A DNA stretch of 44,568 nucleotides, taken from DATBLQ01 sp036555325. GTDB lineage: Bacteria > Pseudomonadota > Alphaproteobacteria > Rhizobiales > Aestuariivirgaceae. A program made the translations under genes and the position numbers. Under the pieces are notes generated by a model. It was not told the DNA's origin. It saw nothing but the letters and a program-made list of their open reading frames with translations, and ran no database searches. The stretch lies in contig DATBLQ010000047.1 in the NCBI GenBank assembly GCA_036555325.1, positions 1-44,568 of the forward strand. The letters are read 5' to 3'. Positions 8,199 through 16,752 of this stretch are shown here, in pieces. Each line of letters opens with the position of its first letter. Position 1 is the stretch's first letter.

Positions 8199-8411
8199 AT
8201 GGCGAAGTCAAACCCGGTACGTTTGCGACCGCGAAGACGCTGTCCGGTCTGCGGCAAACCTGCCATTCAAAAATTCCATCCCTTTTGCTCGGCCCGTTGC
8301 TCCGACATCGACCTTGGCCGCTGGCTCTCCGGGAATTACGCGATACCAGGTGAGAATGCCAAGGAGAGCGAAGACGCAAAAGAGAACGGCTCCAACAAAG
8401 ACGACGAATAG
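8199..8411 (+). CDS. yacG: DNA gyrase inhibitor YacG, zinc-binding
   Basis: This 70-residue protein has the YacG zinc motif CPVCGKPA followed by PFCSARCSDIDLGRWL, giving four cysteines in the C-x2-C ... C-x3-C pattern, and then the conserved NYAIPG. The C-terminus is an acidic tail (ESEDAKENGSNKDDE). YacG binds GyrB in studied bacteria. It starts 6 bp after maf and closes this operon; tRNA-Phe follows 128 bp later. Confidence 0.93.
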   Translation: MAKSNPVRLRPRRRCPVCGKPAIQKFHPFCSARCSDIDLGRWLSGNYAIPGENAKESEDAKENGSNKDDE

Positions 8412-8539
8412 CGAATGGCCGCTTCGCACGGAACTCGCACTCTGGACAGGCCAATAGCGATAACTTATAACCCGCCGGTTCGCGGCAGGCTTGCGCCAGA
8501 TTGATGATCTGTTGCGAGCATCTGTTGCAATCGTCGGGC

Positions 8540-8616
<77 letters not shown>

Positions 8617-8629
8617 TATCCGGTTGATT

Positions 8630-9745
8630 TCAGTTCAGCTTTTTTGAAGTCCCGCCTGTTTCAGTCGGCAGGTTTGACACTTCCTCGGCAGGTTTGACAA
8701 CTTCGGTGCGCCTTTTGTTCAGTTCGGTGTCGAAAGCAAGGATAATGTTGTCAATCTTCTTGGTGCGGTTTGCCGCTTTTGAATAATGCCGTGCCATTTC
8801 CACCGTCTTCTGCCCCAGCATGTCGGCAATCGAGCGCTCGTCATGGCCCATTTCAGCAAGAATGGTTGCCACGCTGTGGCGCAGGCCTTTCATCGTCAGG
8901 CCTGATCCGATCTTGCCTTCGGCTTCCAGGCCGCACTTGATCTTCTGCCACGATGATTGGAGGCCGGACGAGGTCCATGACTGTCCAAAGCTGTTCGCTG
9001 CCACGGTCGCAGCCTCATGAATTGGCGTTTCGCCAAGAATGGAAACGAGAGCCGCAGGGAGCTTGATCCAGACAGGTTGTTCGGTTTTGCCGCGACGCGA
9101 GTCGATGTAACCCTCTTTTAGTGCTGTCTTTGGTAGCCGGATCGCATCCTGAGGGTCGAGACCGCAAAACATCATGAGCGCAATCAGGTGCAGCGGCAAC
9201 ACTGTCAGCACCGTCTCCCGCTCCTGATCAGTCCACGGACGATTGGCTGCCGGTGTTCCTCGTGCTCGGCGAATTGATTTCAACCCTATGGCGGGGTTGC
9301 TGCTCATGTAGCCCCTGTCATAACCCCAACCGAGGAGCACTGACAGGAAGCGGGCGGCATAGTTGGCCCAATGACGTTTGTGCAGTTCGACCATTCGGTC
9401 ACGAACGCGAACAACGAGAGGGCGATCAATCCGAGTGAGGGGTGTATCGGCGATGGGCTGCAGAAAATCGCAGATGCGTTGATAATCGGCGCGGGTGCGG
9501 GCGCTCAACTCGCAGAAGGCCGGTGACGCGCGATACTCCTTTATCAGAAGCCCGAGAGTGCCGGGTTTCGGGCGGCCAACCAGTTTTGCAAGCTGCTGAA
9601 TTCGCGCACATTCGGCAAAAAACCCCACCGACCCCAGCGGAGTTTTCCTGAGATCGACAGAGGTTTTTGTTGCACGGTGGTAGCATCGGGGTTGGCCGTG
9701 ACGGTCACGAAAAATTTTAAAACCTCGAACGCGAACGTGCGTCAT
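8630..9745 (-). CDS. Tyrosine recombinase / site-specific integrase
   Basis: This 371-residue integrase should insert and excise the element at tRNA-Phe. The core-binding domain spans about residues 50-165 and the catalytic domain about 175-330. Visible motifs are MKGLRHSVATILAEMGHDER (catalytic Arg-His), IADMLGQKT, and ARHYSKAA with the nucleophilic Tyr near 321. At the usual first-Arg site the sequence is FCGLDPQDAIRL, with Asp replacing the common Arg; I believe GLDP is seen in related alphaproteobacterial integrases, so this may be a subfamily trait. It abuts the excisionase-like gene with no gap. The 3' end contains two 20-bp-spaced copies of GGTTTGACA. Confidence 0.93.
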   Translation of the reverse strand: MTHVRVRGFKIFRDRHGQPRCYHRATKTSVDLRKTPLGSVGFFAECARIQQLAKLVGRPKPGTLGLLIKEYRASPAFCELSARTRADYQRICDFLQPIADTPLTRIDRPLVVRVRDRMVELHKRHWANYAARFLSVLLGWGYDRGYMSSNPAIGLKSIRRARGTPAANRPWTDQERETVLTVLPLHLIALMMFCGLDPQDAIRLPKTALKEGYIDSRRGKTEQPVWIKLPAALVSILGETPIHEAATVAANSFGQSWTSSGLQSSWQKIKCGLEAEGKIGSGLTMKGLRHSVATILAEMGHDERSIADMLGQKTVEMARHYSKAANRTKKIDNIILAFDTELNKRRTEVVKPAEEVSNLPTETGGTSKKLN

Positions 9746-9985
9746 CTACCGAAGCCTGGAAACAATTTCTTCATCAGTGGGTCCTGAAGGAGCGTGCTGC
9801 AAGTTGTCAAGCCATTGGTCGAGTAGGTGTCGGTCCCAGCGCATATCGCCATTGGAAAAGCGCGTTGGTGGGATCGGGCATTCCAATCGAAGGTGGCTCG
9901 GTGAGCGGCCACAGTATGCCGCTGCTTCGGCGAGCCTTAACATCCGGGGCCATGCTTGCACCAGCGTTACGACCGGGCGGATCAT
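9746..9985 (-). CDS. Excisionase-like small DNA-binding protein
   Basis: This protein is about 79 residues from the ATG at 9985. The frame is open upstream to an ATG at 10126, but the extra 47 residues look non-family. The region MLRLAEAAAYCGRSPSHLRL resembles the winged-helix recognition unit of AlpA/Xis-like regulators (LxxAAxYxGxS), followed by RWDRHLLDQWLDNL. Such proteins direct excision or control the integrase. The gene ends exactly where the integrase begins, so the two are a transcription unit. The start is uncertain: 9943 is also possible. Confidence 0.7.
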   Translation of the reverse strand: MIRPVVTLVQAWPRMLRLAEAAAYCGRSPSHLRLECPIPPTRFSNGDMRWDRHLLDQWLDNLQHAPSGPTDEEIVSRLR

Positions 9986-10501
9986 TCCTTTTTCTCCCGC
10001 GCGGTGAAGCGCGCAATCTATGTGATGGAGTTCAAGGCTTGCTTTGCGCGGGCCGTTGGAGGCTTGATGCTGCTCACTCGGCTCAGGCAGGCGCAAGAGA
10101 CCGCCACGCTCAAACATATCGATCATCCCCTTCCCTAGCCGCCGCCGTCAACATGAATTTCACTCGTCTCCCCAAGGCAGTCCCAGGATTGCTTCCTGTG
10201 GCCGCTCTGGCAGCTAAGCCTTTTTTGAGGGGTTCTTCGAGTTTCTTCAATTCTTACTCGCATCCCATGTGCTGTCTTCTTGGGCTACGCCAAAAGCATG
10301 CTCTTGTCGGACCCATGCGTGTGCAAAACGTTTTTTCTGTTTTGCCCCTTTATCCGCCGACGTACTACGGGCTGTCCTGAGCAGATCACCTTCACTTTCC
10401 TGCTGACCATTCGACCGACCGGTAAGATGCCTGGCTGAACGTGGGAGCGCCATCGCAGACCAGACCGCGTCGTACGAAGCCTCTCCCTTATCCTGTCAAT
10501 T
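9986..10501. other. Gene-poor stretch in the island
   Basis: No ORF here resembles a protein family on either strand. It should contain the promoter for the minus-strand excisionase-integrase unit. The AT-rich part around 10200-10380 (TTTTTTGAGGGG, CAAAACGTTTTTTC) could hold regulatory or termination sequences, but I cannot define any. Confidence 0.4.
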
Positions 10502-11086
10502 TTAGTCGCTCTGCGGCCTATTTTTGATCCTGCATGGGTTAGGCCAAAGCCGTATTGCTTCCCCGGAAAATAGAAGCCACACACTATCAAAGCTGTGGCG
10601 GTATGGCAGCATGATCTGCTCGGCCTCATGCTGGCGCACGTCTCCACTCCAGAAATTGCCGTAAATCAGAAGGTTCGGTTTTGGTCGATATCCTTTCGCA
10701 GCTTTGTTTGCAATCCGCTGCTCGACGACCGCCATGCCCTCTTGGAAGTGCTCAGCAGGGTCTTCACCCCTGATCACCCAATTCGTGTCCGCTTCCTCTT
10801 CTCCCAAGCTCGGGTACCTGGCCTCGGCCTGCTCAAACCATCGAATTTCATTGCCAGATCGGAGCTTGAAATCGGGAAACTCCTCATTCTGAGGTGTGAG
10901 CCACACCTCCCAATCTCGATTCCACGGTCTCATATCTGCGAACCTTGCGGTTACCATTGCTTCTCGCAAAAGCTTGGCGTGACGATGCCGTATATCATCC
11001 ATGGCGGCGCTAATTCTGTCACAAGCCGCGAGGAGATTGCCGGGCTTCCACCATCGGTTTGCAAGATCATCCATTTCTAGACTCAT
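10502..11086 (-). CDS. Unrecognised 194-residue protein, possible nuclease-like fold
   Basis: The sequence is well composed and unlike a shadow frame. It has an aromatic-rich middle (RPWNRDWEVWLTPQNEEF), then PDFKLRSGNEIRWFEQAEA (Asp about 72, Glu about 85), and later KGYRPKPNLLIYGNFWSG and FDSVWLLFSGEAIRLWP. The pattern of an Asp in a strand, a second acidic residue in the next strand, and later core strands recalls PD-(D/E)XK nucleases. The usual Lys is absent (E-Q-A), so I call it only a possibility. It has no signal peptide or membrane helix. As the only substantial cargo beside the integrase it is a candidate defence or regulatory gene. Confidence 0.6.
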   Translation of the reverse strand: MSLEMDDLANRWWKPGNLLAACDRISAAMDDIRHRHAKLLREAMVTARFADMRPWNRDWEVWLTPQNEEFPDFKLRSGNEIRWFEQAEARYPSLGEEEADTNWVIRGEDPAEHFQEGMAVVEQRIANKAAKGYRPKPNLLIYGNFWSGDVRQHEAEQIMLPYRHSFDSVWLLFSGEAIRLWPNPCRIKNRPQSD

Positions 11087-12334
11087 GCCGCGCGCTACAA
11101 CTTGCCTAAAGACCTCGCCTCAGCATTGCAAGCGACCAGCTATTCCGTGTTATCTTGCTCGGTCAAGCGGACATGACGCCGGGCTGTGGTCTTCCTGGAT
11201 CATTTTTTCAAAGTGACATCGTCTTGAGTTTTCAACACGAATGCTTTGCGTAGGCTTTTGCCCGGAGTGGCCTGCGCGCTGATTTATCCCCTCCATCCTA
11301 TGCAGCCGCACTCGGTTGCGGGTTGACGGGCAAACGAGAGCATCGATCTCGTCTAAGGCAAAAAAACCCACCTGCCGTTTTCTTAATCAAAAAAATTTAC
11401 AGACCCATGACCAGAAGTGTTGCCTTGGCCTCGCGAACCAAGCAAACCGGCAGAGGGAGCGGCCCGTCATCTTGCGATGAGTTTCTCCAAATTCCACTGG
11501 TCGGTTTTCAGACGACGGCGGTGGATACGCCCAAAAGGCGTCACGATTACCGTGGGGCTGCAGCCGAAGTCGATCCCCGGTCCTGAAGATGCGAGGGGCG
11601 GCTGCCGGGGCACCGGCGCTCCGTAAAGTAGGCATCGAGGTCATTCCGCCCCGGTTCGAGAATGGCCGCCCAAAGCGACGCCTCGGCTCCGCTGAGCAGA
11701 TCGTCGAGGGCATGGGAACACCTTGGCAGCTTTGCCGGGGCTGTTCGTCCCATGCCCTCGCTCAACCTCTCACCGCTGAGCATTTCAATGAGTCTGATTT
11801 ACATGCATCGAGCATCGGCGCGACAAAATGCACAGGCGGGGTTCCTGCATTGGTCATCAAGGACCCTTCCACCATCGGCAAGACTTTGCGACGGCGCGCA
11901 ATGTCCGAAAACCTCGCTTTGAGATGCAGACTTGTGGGTTGATAGGTACAGTTTCCAGTTTATCGACTTTTGCTGTCAAAATCGGCGTTTTCGACAACTC
12001 GACATGCTGGCACGGCTGCTCGAAGTGAGGCGCGGGAAAGTTCTCGATCTTGAATTCACCGCGCTCCCTGAACAGATGATTGAGAATTCCCAAGTGATAA
12101 GCATGCTTTTTTCACAGGTGGTTAAGTCTAAACAGAATCGAAACTCTACCCCTTTAAGCCTCGTCCTGGGTCACCGATGGCTTGTGGAGGACCGCACTCA
12201 ACCGCGAGGCCGATGTTGAGTCGCCGCGAGCGTCGTGCCATGGTCGCCGGATGCGCCTCGGTAGCCTCGGTCCCGTCGTCGCGCTGCTGGCCGTGGTCGG
12301 CGCGTCACCGCTCCAGGGTAGAAGGGAGGCTCCC
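11087..12334. other. 1.25-kb stretch without a recognisable gene
   Basis: Several overlapping short frames exist on both strands (for example 11387-11713 minus and 11589-11942 plus), but none shows a domain, consistent ribosome site or family resemblance. The stretch changes composition several times: mixed at 11100-11400, GC-rich at 11560-11760, AT-richer at 11930-12160, then very GC-rich. It looks like patched and decayed DNA. Confidence 0.5.
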
Positions 12335-12643
12335 ATGCCGGTCGTCCGCATCTCACGGGGCACGTACGCGCCCGCCGCGCACGAGAAGATCCGCGCCCGC
12401 CTCATCGCCGCCGACGCGCTCCTCGCTCCCGAGCTGAAGAAGCTGCGCGGCATGCGCCACTACTACGCCGCGATCGACGCCGCGTCAGGCACCATGGTGA
12501 ACGTCAGCGTCTGGGATTCGCTCGAGGACGCGCGCCAGATGGACGGCCTGGTGGCGATGCAGTCACTGGCGAAGGAGTTCATCGCGCTCGGGGTCGAGTT
12601 CGAGCGACCGATCCTCAACCACGAGATTGTCTGGGAGCACTGA
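12335..12643 (+). CDS. Antibiotic-biosynthesis-monooxygenase-like small protein, foreign composition
   Basis: The 102 residues start MPVVRISRGTYAPAAHEKIR and contain MRHYYAAIDAASGTMVNVSV, then WDSLEDARQMDGL. This is the arrangement of dimeric alpha-beta barrel (ABM-like) proteins: beta strand, helix over a ligand pocket, then a WxSxExA motif. The longer frame from 12182 is rejected because GGGAGG precedes the ATG at 12335. Codons are almost all G or C at the third position, far more GC-rich than neighbouring genes, which suggests transfer from a high-GC source. It lies just inside the right end of the island. The catalytic role is unknown. Confidence 0.65.
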   Translation: MPVVRISRGTYAPAAHEKIRARLIAADALLAPELKKLRGMRHYYAAIDAASGTMVNVSVWDSLEDARQMDGLVAMQSLAKEFIALGVEFERPILNHEIVWEH

Positions 12644-12997
12644 CGCGCGGCGGGAAGAGCCAGGCGGCTCGGCCGAGCTTCTCCCCGGGTGATTCAGTGC
12701 ACGTGGGCTGCGGCGAGGAGAGGGCGGGCGATGACCCAGAGGGCGAGCGCCGCCCAGGGCGGCCAAGCTATCGGCGACGACAAGGTCCTGTAGCCCAAAG
12801 GTAGGGGCTCACCGCAAGAGTCAAATATCCACCTGGATGCGTGCAACTCGGTCTCGCGGATGTGGCGGTCTAGAGCAACCGCTGCAACGGGGCTCTGATG
12901 CGATAAGAGTTTGACAAATCGCTTGGAAGTCGTTGATCCGCAGCCGCTGGTTTGACATTTTCCGCAGCGCAAGTGCTTAGTGATGCTTGATGAAGAT
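12644..12997. other. Right end of the island, no gene
   Basis: A GC-rich part (to about 12790) continues the composition of the preceding gene; a minus-strand frame there reads as a short hydrophobic C-terminus (WAALALWVIARPLLA) that may be the remains of a membrane protein. The rest has normal composition and carries two copies of GTTTGACA (12909-12916 and 12950-12957) before the att repeat. Confidence 0.4.
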
Positions 12998-13047
12998 CGG
13001 ACTGAAAATCCGCGTGTCGGTGGTTCGATTCCGCCCCTGGGCACCAT
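12998..13047 (+). repeat. Attachment site copy 2 (attR), tRNA-Phe 3' fragment
   Basis: Perfect 50-bp copy of 8567-8616. The preceding bases (TGATGAAGAT) do not continue the tRNA D arm, so this is a fragment and not a second tRNA gene. Confidence 0.93.
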
Positions 13048-13179
13048 GCACATCAAGACGTAGCGACATGAGCACGTTTTTTCTTGGACTCCTATCAAAC
13101 AGGAAGACTTGACTTTCAAAGGCGGGTGCAGATTTTCGCGCGGGATCCGCTAACGTCCTATGACTAGGAAACCATAGTC

Positions 13180-13806
13180 ATGTTCTTAATCTGCAGGCCG
13201 CCTTTACTTTTCGTCACTACTTGGATCCTCTTGTCGGCCAGTTTCGCTTTCGCTCAATCGGGCAACCAAATTGAGCCAAATGCTGGAACCTGGAAAACCT
13301 GGGCAATCACGTCGGGCAAGGATTTTCGGGTTCCGCCGCCTCCTGACGCTGCGACCACAGCCGACGAGCTGGCGCAATTGCGCATTCTATTGGCGAAGGA
13401 TGCTCCAGAGGACGTCGAAAAGATCAGATACTGGGATGCCGGTTCGCCAGGTTATCGATGGATCGGCTTCGTCAACAATCGTTTTGCGGCAGGTGAAATC
13501 AGCATTCCGTTTCCAATTCGCATCAATGCGTATCTCGGCATGGCGATCTACGACGCCACCATTGCCGCTTGGGAGTCAAAATACTTTTACAACCGCGTCC
13601 CCCCAGGCGCACTGGATCCCGCCTTGCCAACTGTCCTTCCTACTCCGAAAAGTCCTTCATATCCCTCTGAGCATGCCGCAGTCGCTGGAGCTGCTGCGGC
13701 AGTACTGGCTTACTTCCTTCCCCAGGAGGCTGTGCCGCTGCAGGCCATGGCTGAGGAGGCTGCAAATTCGCGCGTCCGAGCCGGAGTTCAGTTTCCGAGC
13801 GACACG
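13180..13806 (+). pseudogene. Vanadium haloperoxidase-like (PAP2 family) protein, C-terminus lost
   Basis: The gene starts at ATG 13180 with a signal peptide (MFLICRPPLLFVTTWILL, then ASFAFAQ). Family motifs follow: MAIYDATIAAWESKY, FYNRVPPG, TPKSPSYPSEHAAVAGAAAA (the PSGH-like motif) and SRVRAGVQFPSD, the last phosphate- or vanadate-binding motif. Directly after PSD the similarity stops: the next 43 codons to 13935 are the antisense of a GYD-domain gene. The C-terminal helix bundle that should follow is missing. This is a truncated, secreted acid-phosphatase or haloperoxidase-like gene. The exact break is between about 13800 and 13815. Confidence 0.75.
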
Positions 13807-13809
13807 AAG

Positions 13810-13943
13810 GCGAAAAAACCGTGTAGCTTTCCACCGACCGCTTCAATGTACTGCTTGGCTGCCGCTCGGCGGTCCTCGGGATTCTGGATGAGCTTCGCCC
13901 ATGTTGCTGGCGTGCAACTGAACCGGGTCAGGTAGAGCGGCAT
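13810..13943 (-). pseudogene. GYD-domain protein, N-terminal fragment
   Basis: Reading leftward from the ATG at 13943 (AGGAGG 8 bases upstream) gives MPLYLTRFSCTPATWAKLIQ, then NPEDRRAAAKQYIEAVGGKL and HGFF. This is the N-terminal half of GYD-domain proteins, a small dimeric alpha-beta barrel family of unclear function. The expected YAFG...GYD continuation is lost where the haloperoxidase-like fragment begins. A usable start and ribosome site remain, so a short aberrant product could be made. Confidence 0.7.
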
Positions 13944-14173
13944 TGGTGGTTCCTCCTTTGCTATGGTCAAGTTGGCTGCCAGAGCGGCCGAGAGGCTCTA
14001 GCGTGCGCTTCCGAGGTTTGCACTGCAAGACCGCCCCTATGCTTTAGTATTCAGTAGTATTCAGTCCGCCGACTGCCGCAGTGAACGTCGTGTTTGCTGC
14101 ATCATTGGGACCCGTATGGGACCCCGCGACACTCTGTCTCAAATCCACTTGGCCCATAAGTAGCTGTTTTATT

Positions 14174-14248
14174 TGGTGAGCCCGGTGCGGATCGAACGCA
14201 CGACCTCCTGATTAAAAGTCAGATGCTCTACCACTGAGCTACGGGCCC
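14174..14248 (-). tRNA. tRNA-Lys (TTT)
   Basis: Complete 75-nt cloverleaf on minus. The acceptor GGGCCCG pairs with CGGGCTC, followed by encoded ACCA. The D arm is GCTCAGTGGTAGAGC, the anticodon loop CTTTTAA carries TTT, and the T arm is GTGCGTTCGATCCGCAC. It separates the accessory block on the left from the core genes on the right. Confidence 0.97.
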
Positions 14249-14316
14249 TAAGATCGGATTCTACGGCGGCGGGACCATAGAGGCGGGGGTACCAGGGGTC
14301 AATACCGCCAGGCTCG

Positions 14317-15162
14317 CTACTGCGCGCTGACGTTTGCAACCTCGGAGCCCCGGAAAGCCCGAGGTTTGCAAAACACCACCTGGGTATTGATCTTCTTGCA
14401 GTGCGCTGCTGCCAGCGCCTCTGACTCGAACGGGCCGGCCACCAGGAGGAAAACGGAGTTCCCATTTTCATCCTTGGCTTCATCGATGCGGGGTGTCAGC
14501 TTGCCCAGCGCGCCTGGATGATTGCGCTTAAGTAGATTCCAACCGCGCTCGGCCATTGTGCGATCGGCGAACGAAGCAAGGTGTATGCCGAAGCTTGATA
14601 CTTTGGCATCGGGTTCGTCCGAACCTACAGGAATTCCGGAAAGCATGAGCTCGGCACTGGGCGCCATTGCTTCCGGCAGCGAAGGGCCTTCCTGCGGCAC
14701 TGGCATGGCTGCGACCGCTGTTTGCGTATTTGCTTCGATAGAAGGCGCGGGCTTCTGTGCTGGGCCCTCGGCTGCGGCCATCTTGTCAATCAATTCAGTC
14801 TTCTCGGCGCGCTCCTTGTCTAGTTCCGCTTTGAGTTGATCGATCTGTTGGTTCAATACGGACTCCGCAACGCTGCCTCCACCGGCTTGCTCGTCTCCTG
14901 AACCGCGCGCGGCCTGGACAACTCCCACGACCGCCAGCAGCACACCGCCAATCACCACCAGCCAGGAAAACGCCGATGTGCCAAATCCAAGCGTTCCGTC
15001 TCCTTTGGGGTCGTCTAGCGGGATCCTCACGGGCCTTGCCTGGCGGGCGCGCGTGACAGTCCCCGGATCGGTTGAGGCTAGAGCCGAATACGGCCTCACC
15101 GGTCGCTGCAGGCTACGCCGGTCAACATTGAGGTCTGAACCGGAAGATCTTGCGCCTATCAC
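14317..15162 (-). CDS. SPOR-domain membrane protein
   Basis: This 281-residue protein has a cytoplasmic Arg-rich N-terminus, one membrane helix at about 64-85 (FSWLVVIGGVLLAVVGVV), and a short coiled coil at about 100-130 (LNQQIDQLKAELDKERAEK). A periplasmic linker rich in Ala and Pro follows, then a C-terminal SPOR domain at about 190-270 (FGIHLASFADRTMAERGWNL, then VFLLVAGPFESEALAAAHCK). SPOR domains bind denuded peptidoglycan glycans at division sites. The start codon is GTG at 15162, preceded by GAGGGG. It is divergent from glmU, suggesting a cell-envelope role. Confidence 0.88.
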   Translation of the reverse strand: MIGARSSGSDLNVDRRSLQRPVRPYSALASTDPGTVTRARQARPVRIPLDDPKGDGTLGFGTSAFSWLVVIGGVLLAVVGVVQAARGSGDEQAGGGSVAESVLNQQIDQLKAELDKERAEKTELIDKMAAAEGPAQKPAPSIEANTQTAVAAMPVPQEGPSLPEAMAPSAELMLSGIPVGSDEPDAKVSSFGIHLASFADRTMAERGWNLLKRNHPGALGKLTPRIDEAKDENGNSVFLLVAGPFESEALAAAHCKKINTQVVFCKPRAFRGSEVANVSAQ

Positions 15163-15381
15163 TTGTCCCCTCGATGCGCTTTCTCCAGCACTTAAACCCG
15201 CAATCTAGCGGGAATTTGGGCAGATGGAATGCAGTTTTGCAGGAATTCTGGTAAAACTAGGGTGCCGGTAGAAAAAAATTTTAACTTTCAACGGGTTATG
15301 AAGATTGGCCCTCCATTGGGTTAATTTGGTACAGCAAGTGCATAGGTCAACTTTCGAATCGCAGATTGACGTGATCAATCC

Positions 15382-16734
15382 ATGACTGAAACAGCCGTAA
15401 TCATTCTGGCCGCTGGCTTAGGCACGCGAATGCGGTCGAATTTTCCAAAGGCGCTGCATCGCGCCGCCGGCAGAACTCTCATCGGACACGTGCTTCTCGC
15501 TGCCAATGCGCTGGAGCCGGCCCATCTGCTCGTCGTCACGGGCCCCGGAGAGGACAAGATCAATGACGAGGTCCGGCTCTACGCTTCCCATGCGCTCACC
15601 GTGGTCCAGGCGGAGCGCAAGGGAACAGGGCATGCCGTTCTCGTGGCACAACCTCTTCTGAAGTCGTTTAACGGCACCGTTTTAGTATTGTTTGGTGATT
15701 GTCCCAATGTAAGGCCGGAAAGCCTGCGCGCGCTCGTGTCCAAGGTATCGGCCAAAACCCCACTTGCTATGCTTGGGTTCAAGGCGGCCAACCCTCACGG
15801 TTACGGCAGGTTCGTGCGGAACGAGGAGGGGGAACTGATCGACATTCGCGAAGAGCTCGATGCATCGGGCAGCGAGCGCAAGATCGATCTGTGTAACTCC
15901 GGCATAATGGCTATCGAGGCTGGCCTCTTGGCACTCCTCTTGCCGAAGCTTGAAAACCGCAACGCCAAGGGCGAATACTACCTTACCGATCTCGTCCCGC
16001 TGGCCGTAAAGCAAAAGGCGCGCATCGCTTACACCATTTGTCCCGAAAGCGAGGTTAGGGGGGTGAACAGTCGGGCACAGCTCGCCGAAATCGAATTGCA
16101 AATGCAAAAGGAGTTGAGATCGCGCGCCATGGAAAACGGCGCAACCTTGGTCGCTCCTGAGACTGTCTTTTTTTCGGCCGATACCAAAATAGGCGTCGAA
16201 GTCCTGATCGAGCCCTATGTGGTCTTTGGTCCAAATGTCGTTATCGGGGACAATGTCACCATACGAGGTTTCTGCCACATCGAGGGCGCTTCGATCGCCA
16301 GCGGCGCACTCGTCGGACCGTTTGCGCGCCTGCGCCCCGGAGCGCAAGTCGGCGAGAACGTACATTTGGGAAACTTCGTTGAGATCAAGAATGCCAAAAT
16401 CGAAGCCGGCGCCAAAGTCAATCACTTGGCATATGTTGGTGATGCGCGGGTAGGAGCGCAAGCCAATATCGGGGCTGGGGCGATTACCTGCAATTATGAT
16501 GGAGTGACCAAGTATTTTACCGACATCGGCGCAGGTGCGTTTATCGGTTCCAACACCTCCCTTGTCGCGCCGGTCAAGATTGCCGACGGCGCCTACGTCG
16601 GATCGGGAAGTGTCGTTGATCGCAATATCGAAGAAGATGCCCTTGCGCTCGAGCGTTCACCCCTGGTCGTTAAGCCTGGGTGGGCGAAGCGGTTTCGCGC
16701 AGTGCAAGCGGCGCGCAAAGGCGAGAAAAAATAG
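15382..16734 (+). CDS. glmU: Bifunctional GlmU: GlcN-1-P acetyltransferase / GlcNAc-1-P uridyltransferase
   Basis: GlmU makes UDP-GlcNAc from glucosamine-1-phosphate, acetyl-CoA and UTP in the cytoplasm, supplying peptidoglycan and lipopolysaccharide synthesis. The 450 residues show the nucleotidyltransferase motif ILAAGLGTRMRSNFPKALH at the N-terminus, GKGTGHAV-like RKGTGHAVLVAQ, and, from about 255 on, left-handed beta-helix hexapeptide repeats (VVIGDNVTIRGFCHIEGA; FARLRPGAQVGENVHLGNFV). Acetyltransferase residues are in VNHLAYVGDARVG and NYDGVTKYFT. glmS follows 18 bp later on the same strand, so the two form a pathway operon. Confidence 0.98.
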   Translation: MTETAVIILAAGLGTRMRSNFPKALHRAAGRTLIGHVLLAANALEPAHLLVVTGPGEDKINDEVRLYASHALTVVQAERKGTGHAVLVAQPLLKSFNGTVLVLFGDCPNVRPESLRALVSKVSAKTPLAMLGFKAANPHGYGRFVRNEEGELIDIREELDASGSERKIDLCNSGIMAIEAGLLALLLPKLENRNAKGEYYLTDLVPLAVKQKARIAYTICPESEVRGVNSRAQLAEIELQMQKELRSRAMENGATLVAPETVFFSADTKIGVEVLIEPYVVFGPNVVIGDNVTIRGFCHIEGASIASGALVGPFARLRPGAQVGENVHLGNFVEIKNAKIEAGAKVNHLAYVGDARVGAQANIGAGAITCNYDGVTKYFTDIGAGAFIGSNTSLVAPVKIADGAYVGSGSVVDRNIEEDALALERSPLVVKPGWAKRFRAVQAARKGEKK

Positions 16735-16752
16735 AGCGGGGAACGAAACGCG

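Larger units (their letters stand above)
8617..13047. mobile_element. Small integrated element at tRNA-Phe
   Basis: About 4.4 kb bounded by the 50-bp tRNA-Phe repeats. An integrase pointing toward the left att and an excisionase-like gene lie at the left end. Cargo is sparse: one 194-residue unknown, a long gene-poor stretch, and a GC-rich ABM-like gene near the right end. No replication or transfer genes are visible, so it is a minimal or decayed genomic island rather than a complete prophage or ICE. Confidence 0.85.

Noticed and set aside
11589..11942. 117-residue plus-strand frame in the gene-poor interval
   Set aside because: No plausible ribosome site, no domain, and competing frames of similar length on the other strand.
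12694..13119. 141-residue minus-strand frame containing RGGIEPPTRGFSVR
   Set aside because: This string is the well-known false translation of a tRNA gene; the frame runs across the tRNA-Phe fragment and junk DNA.
16735..16752. glmS ribozyme upstream of glmS
   Set aside because: The gap is only 18 bp, far too short, and the ribozyme is a Gram-positive feature.
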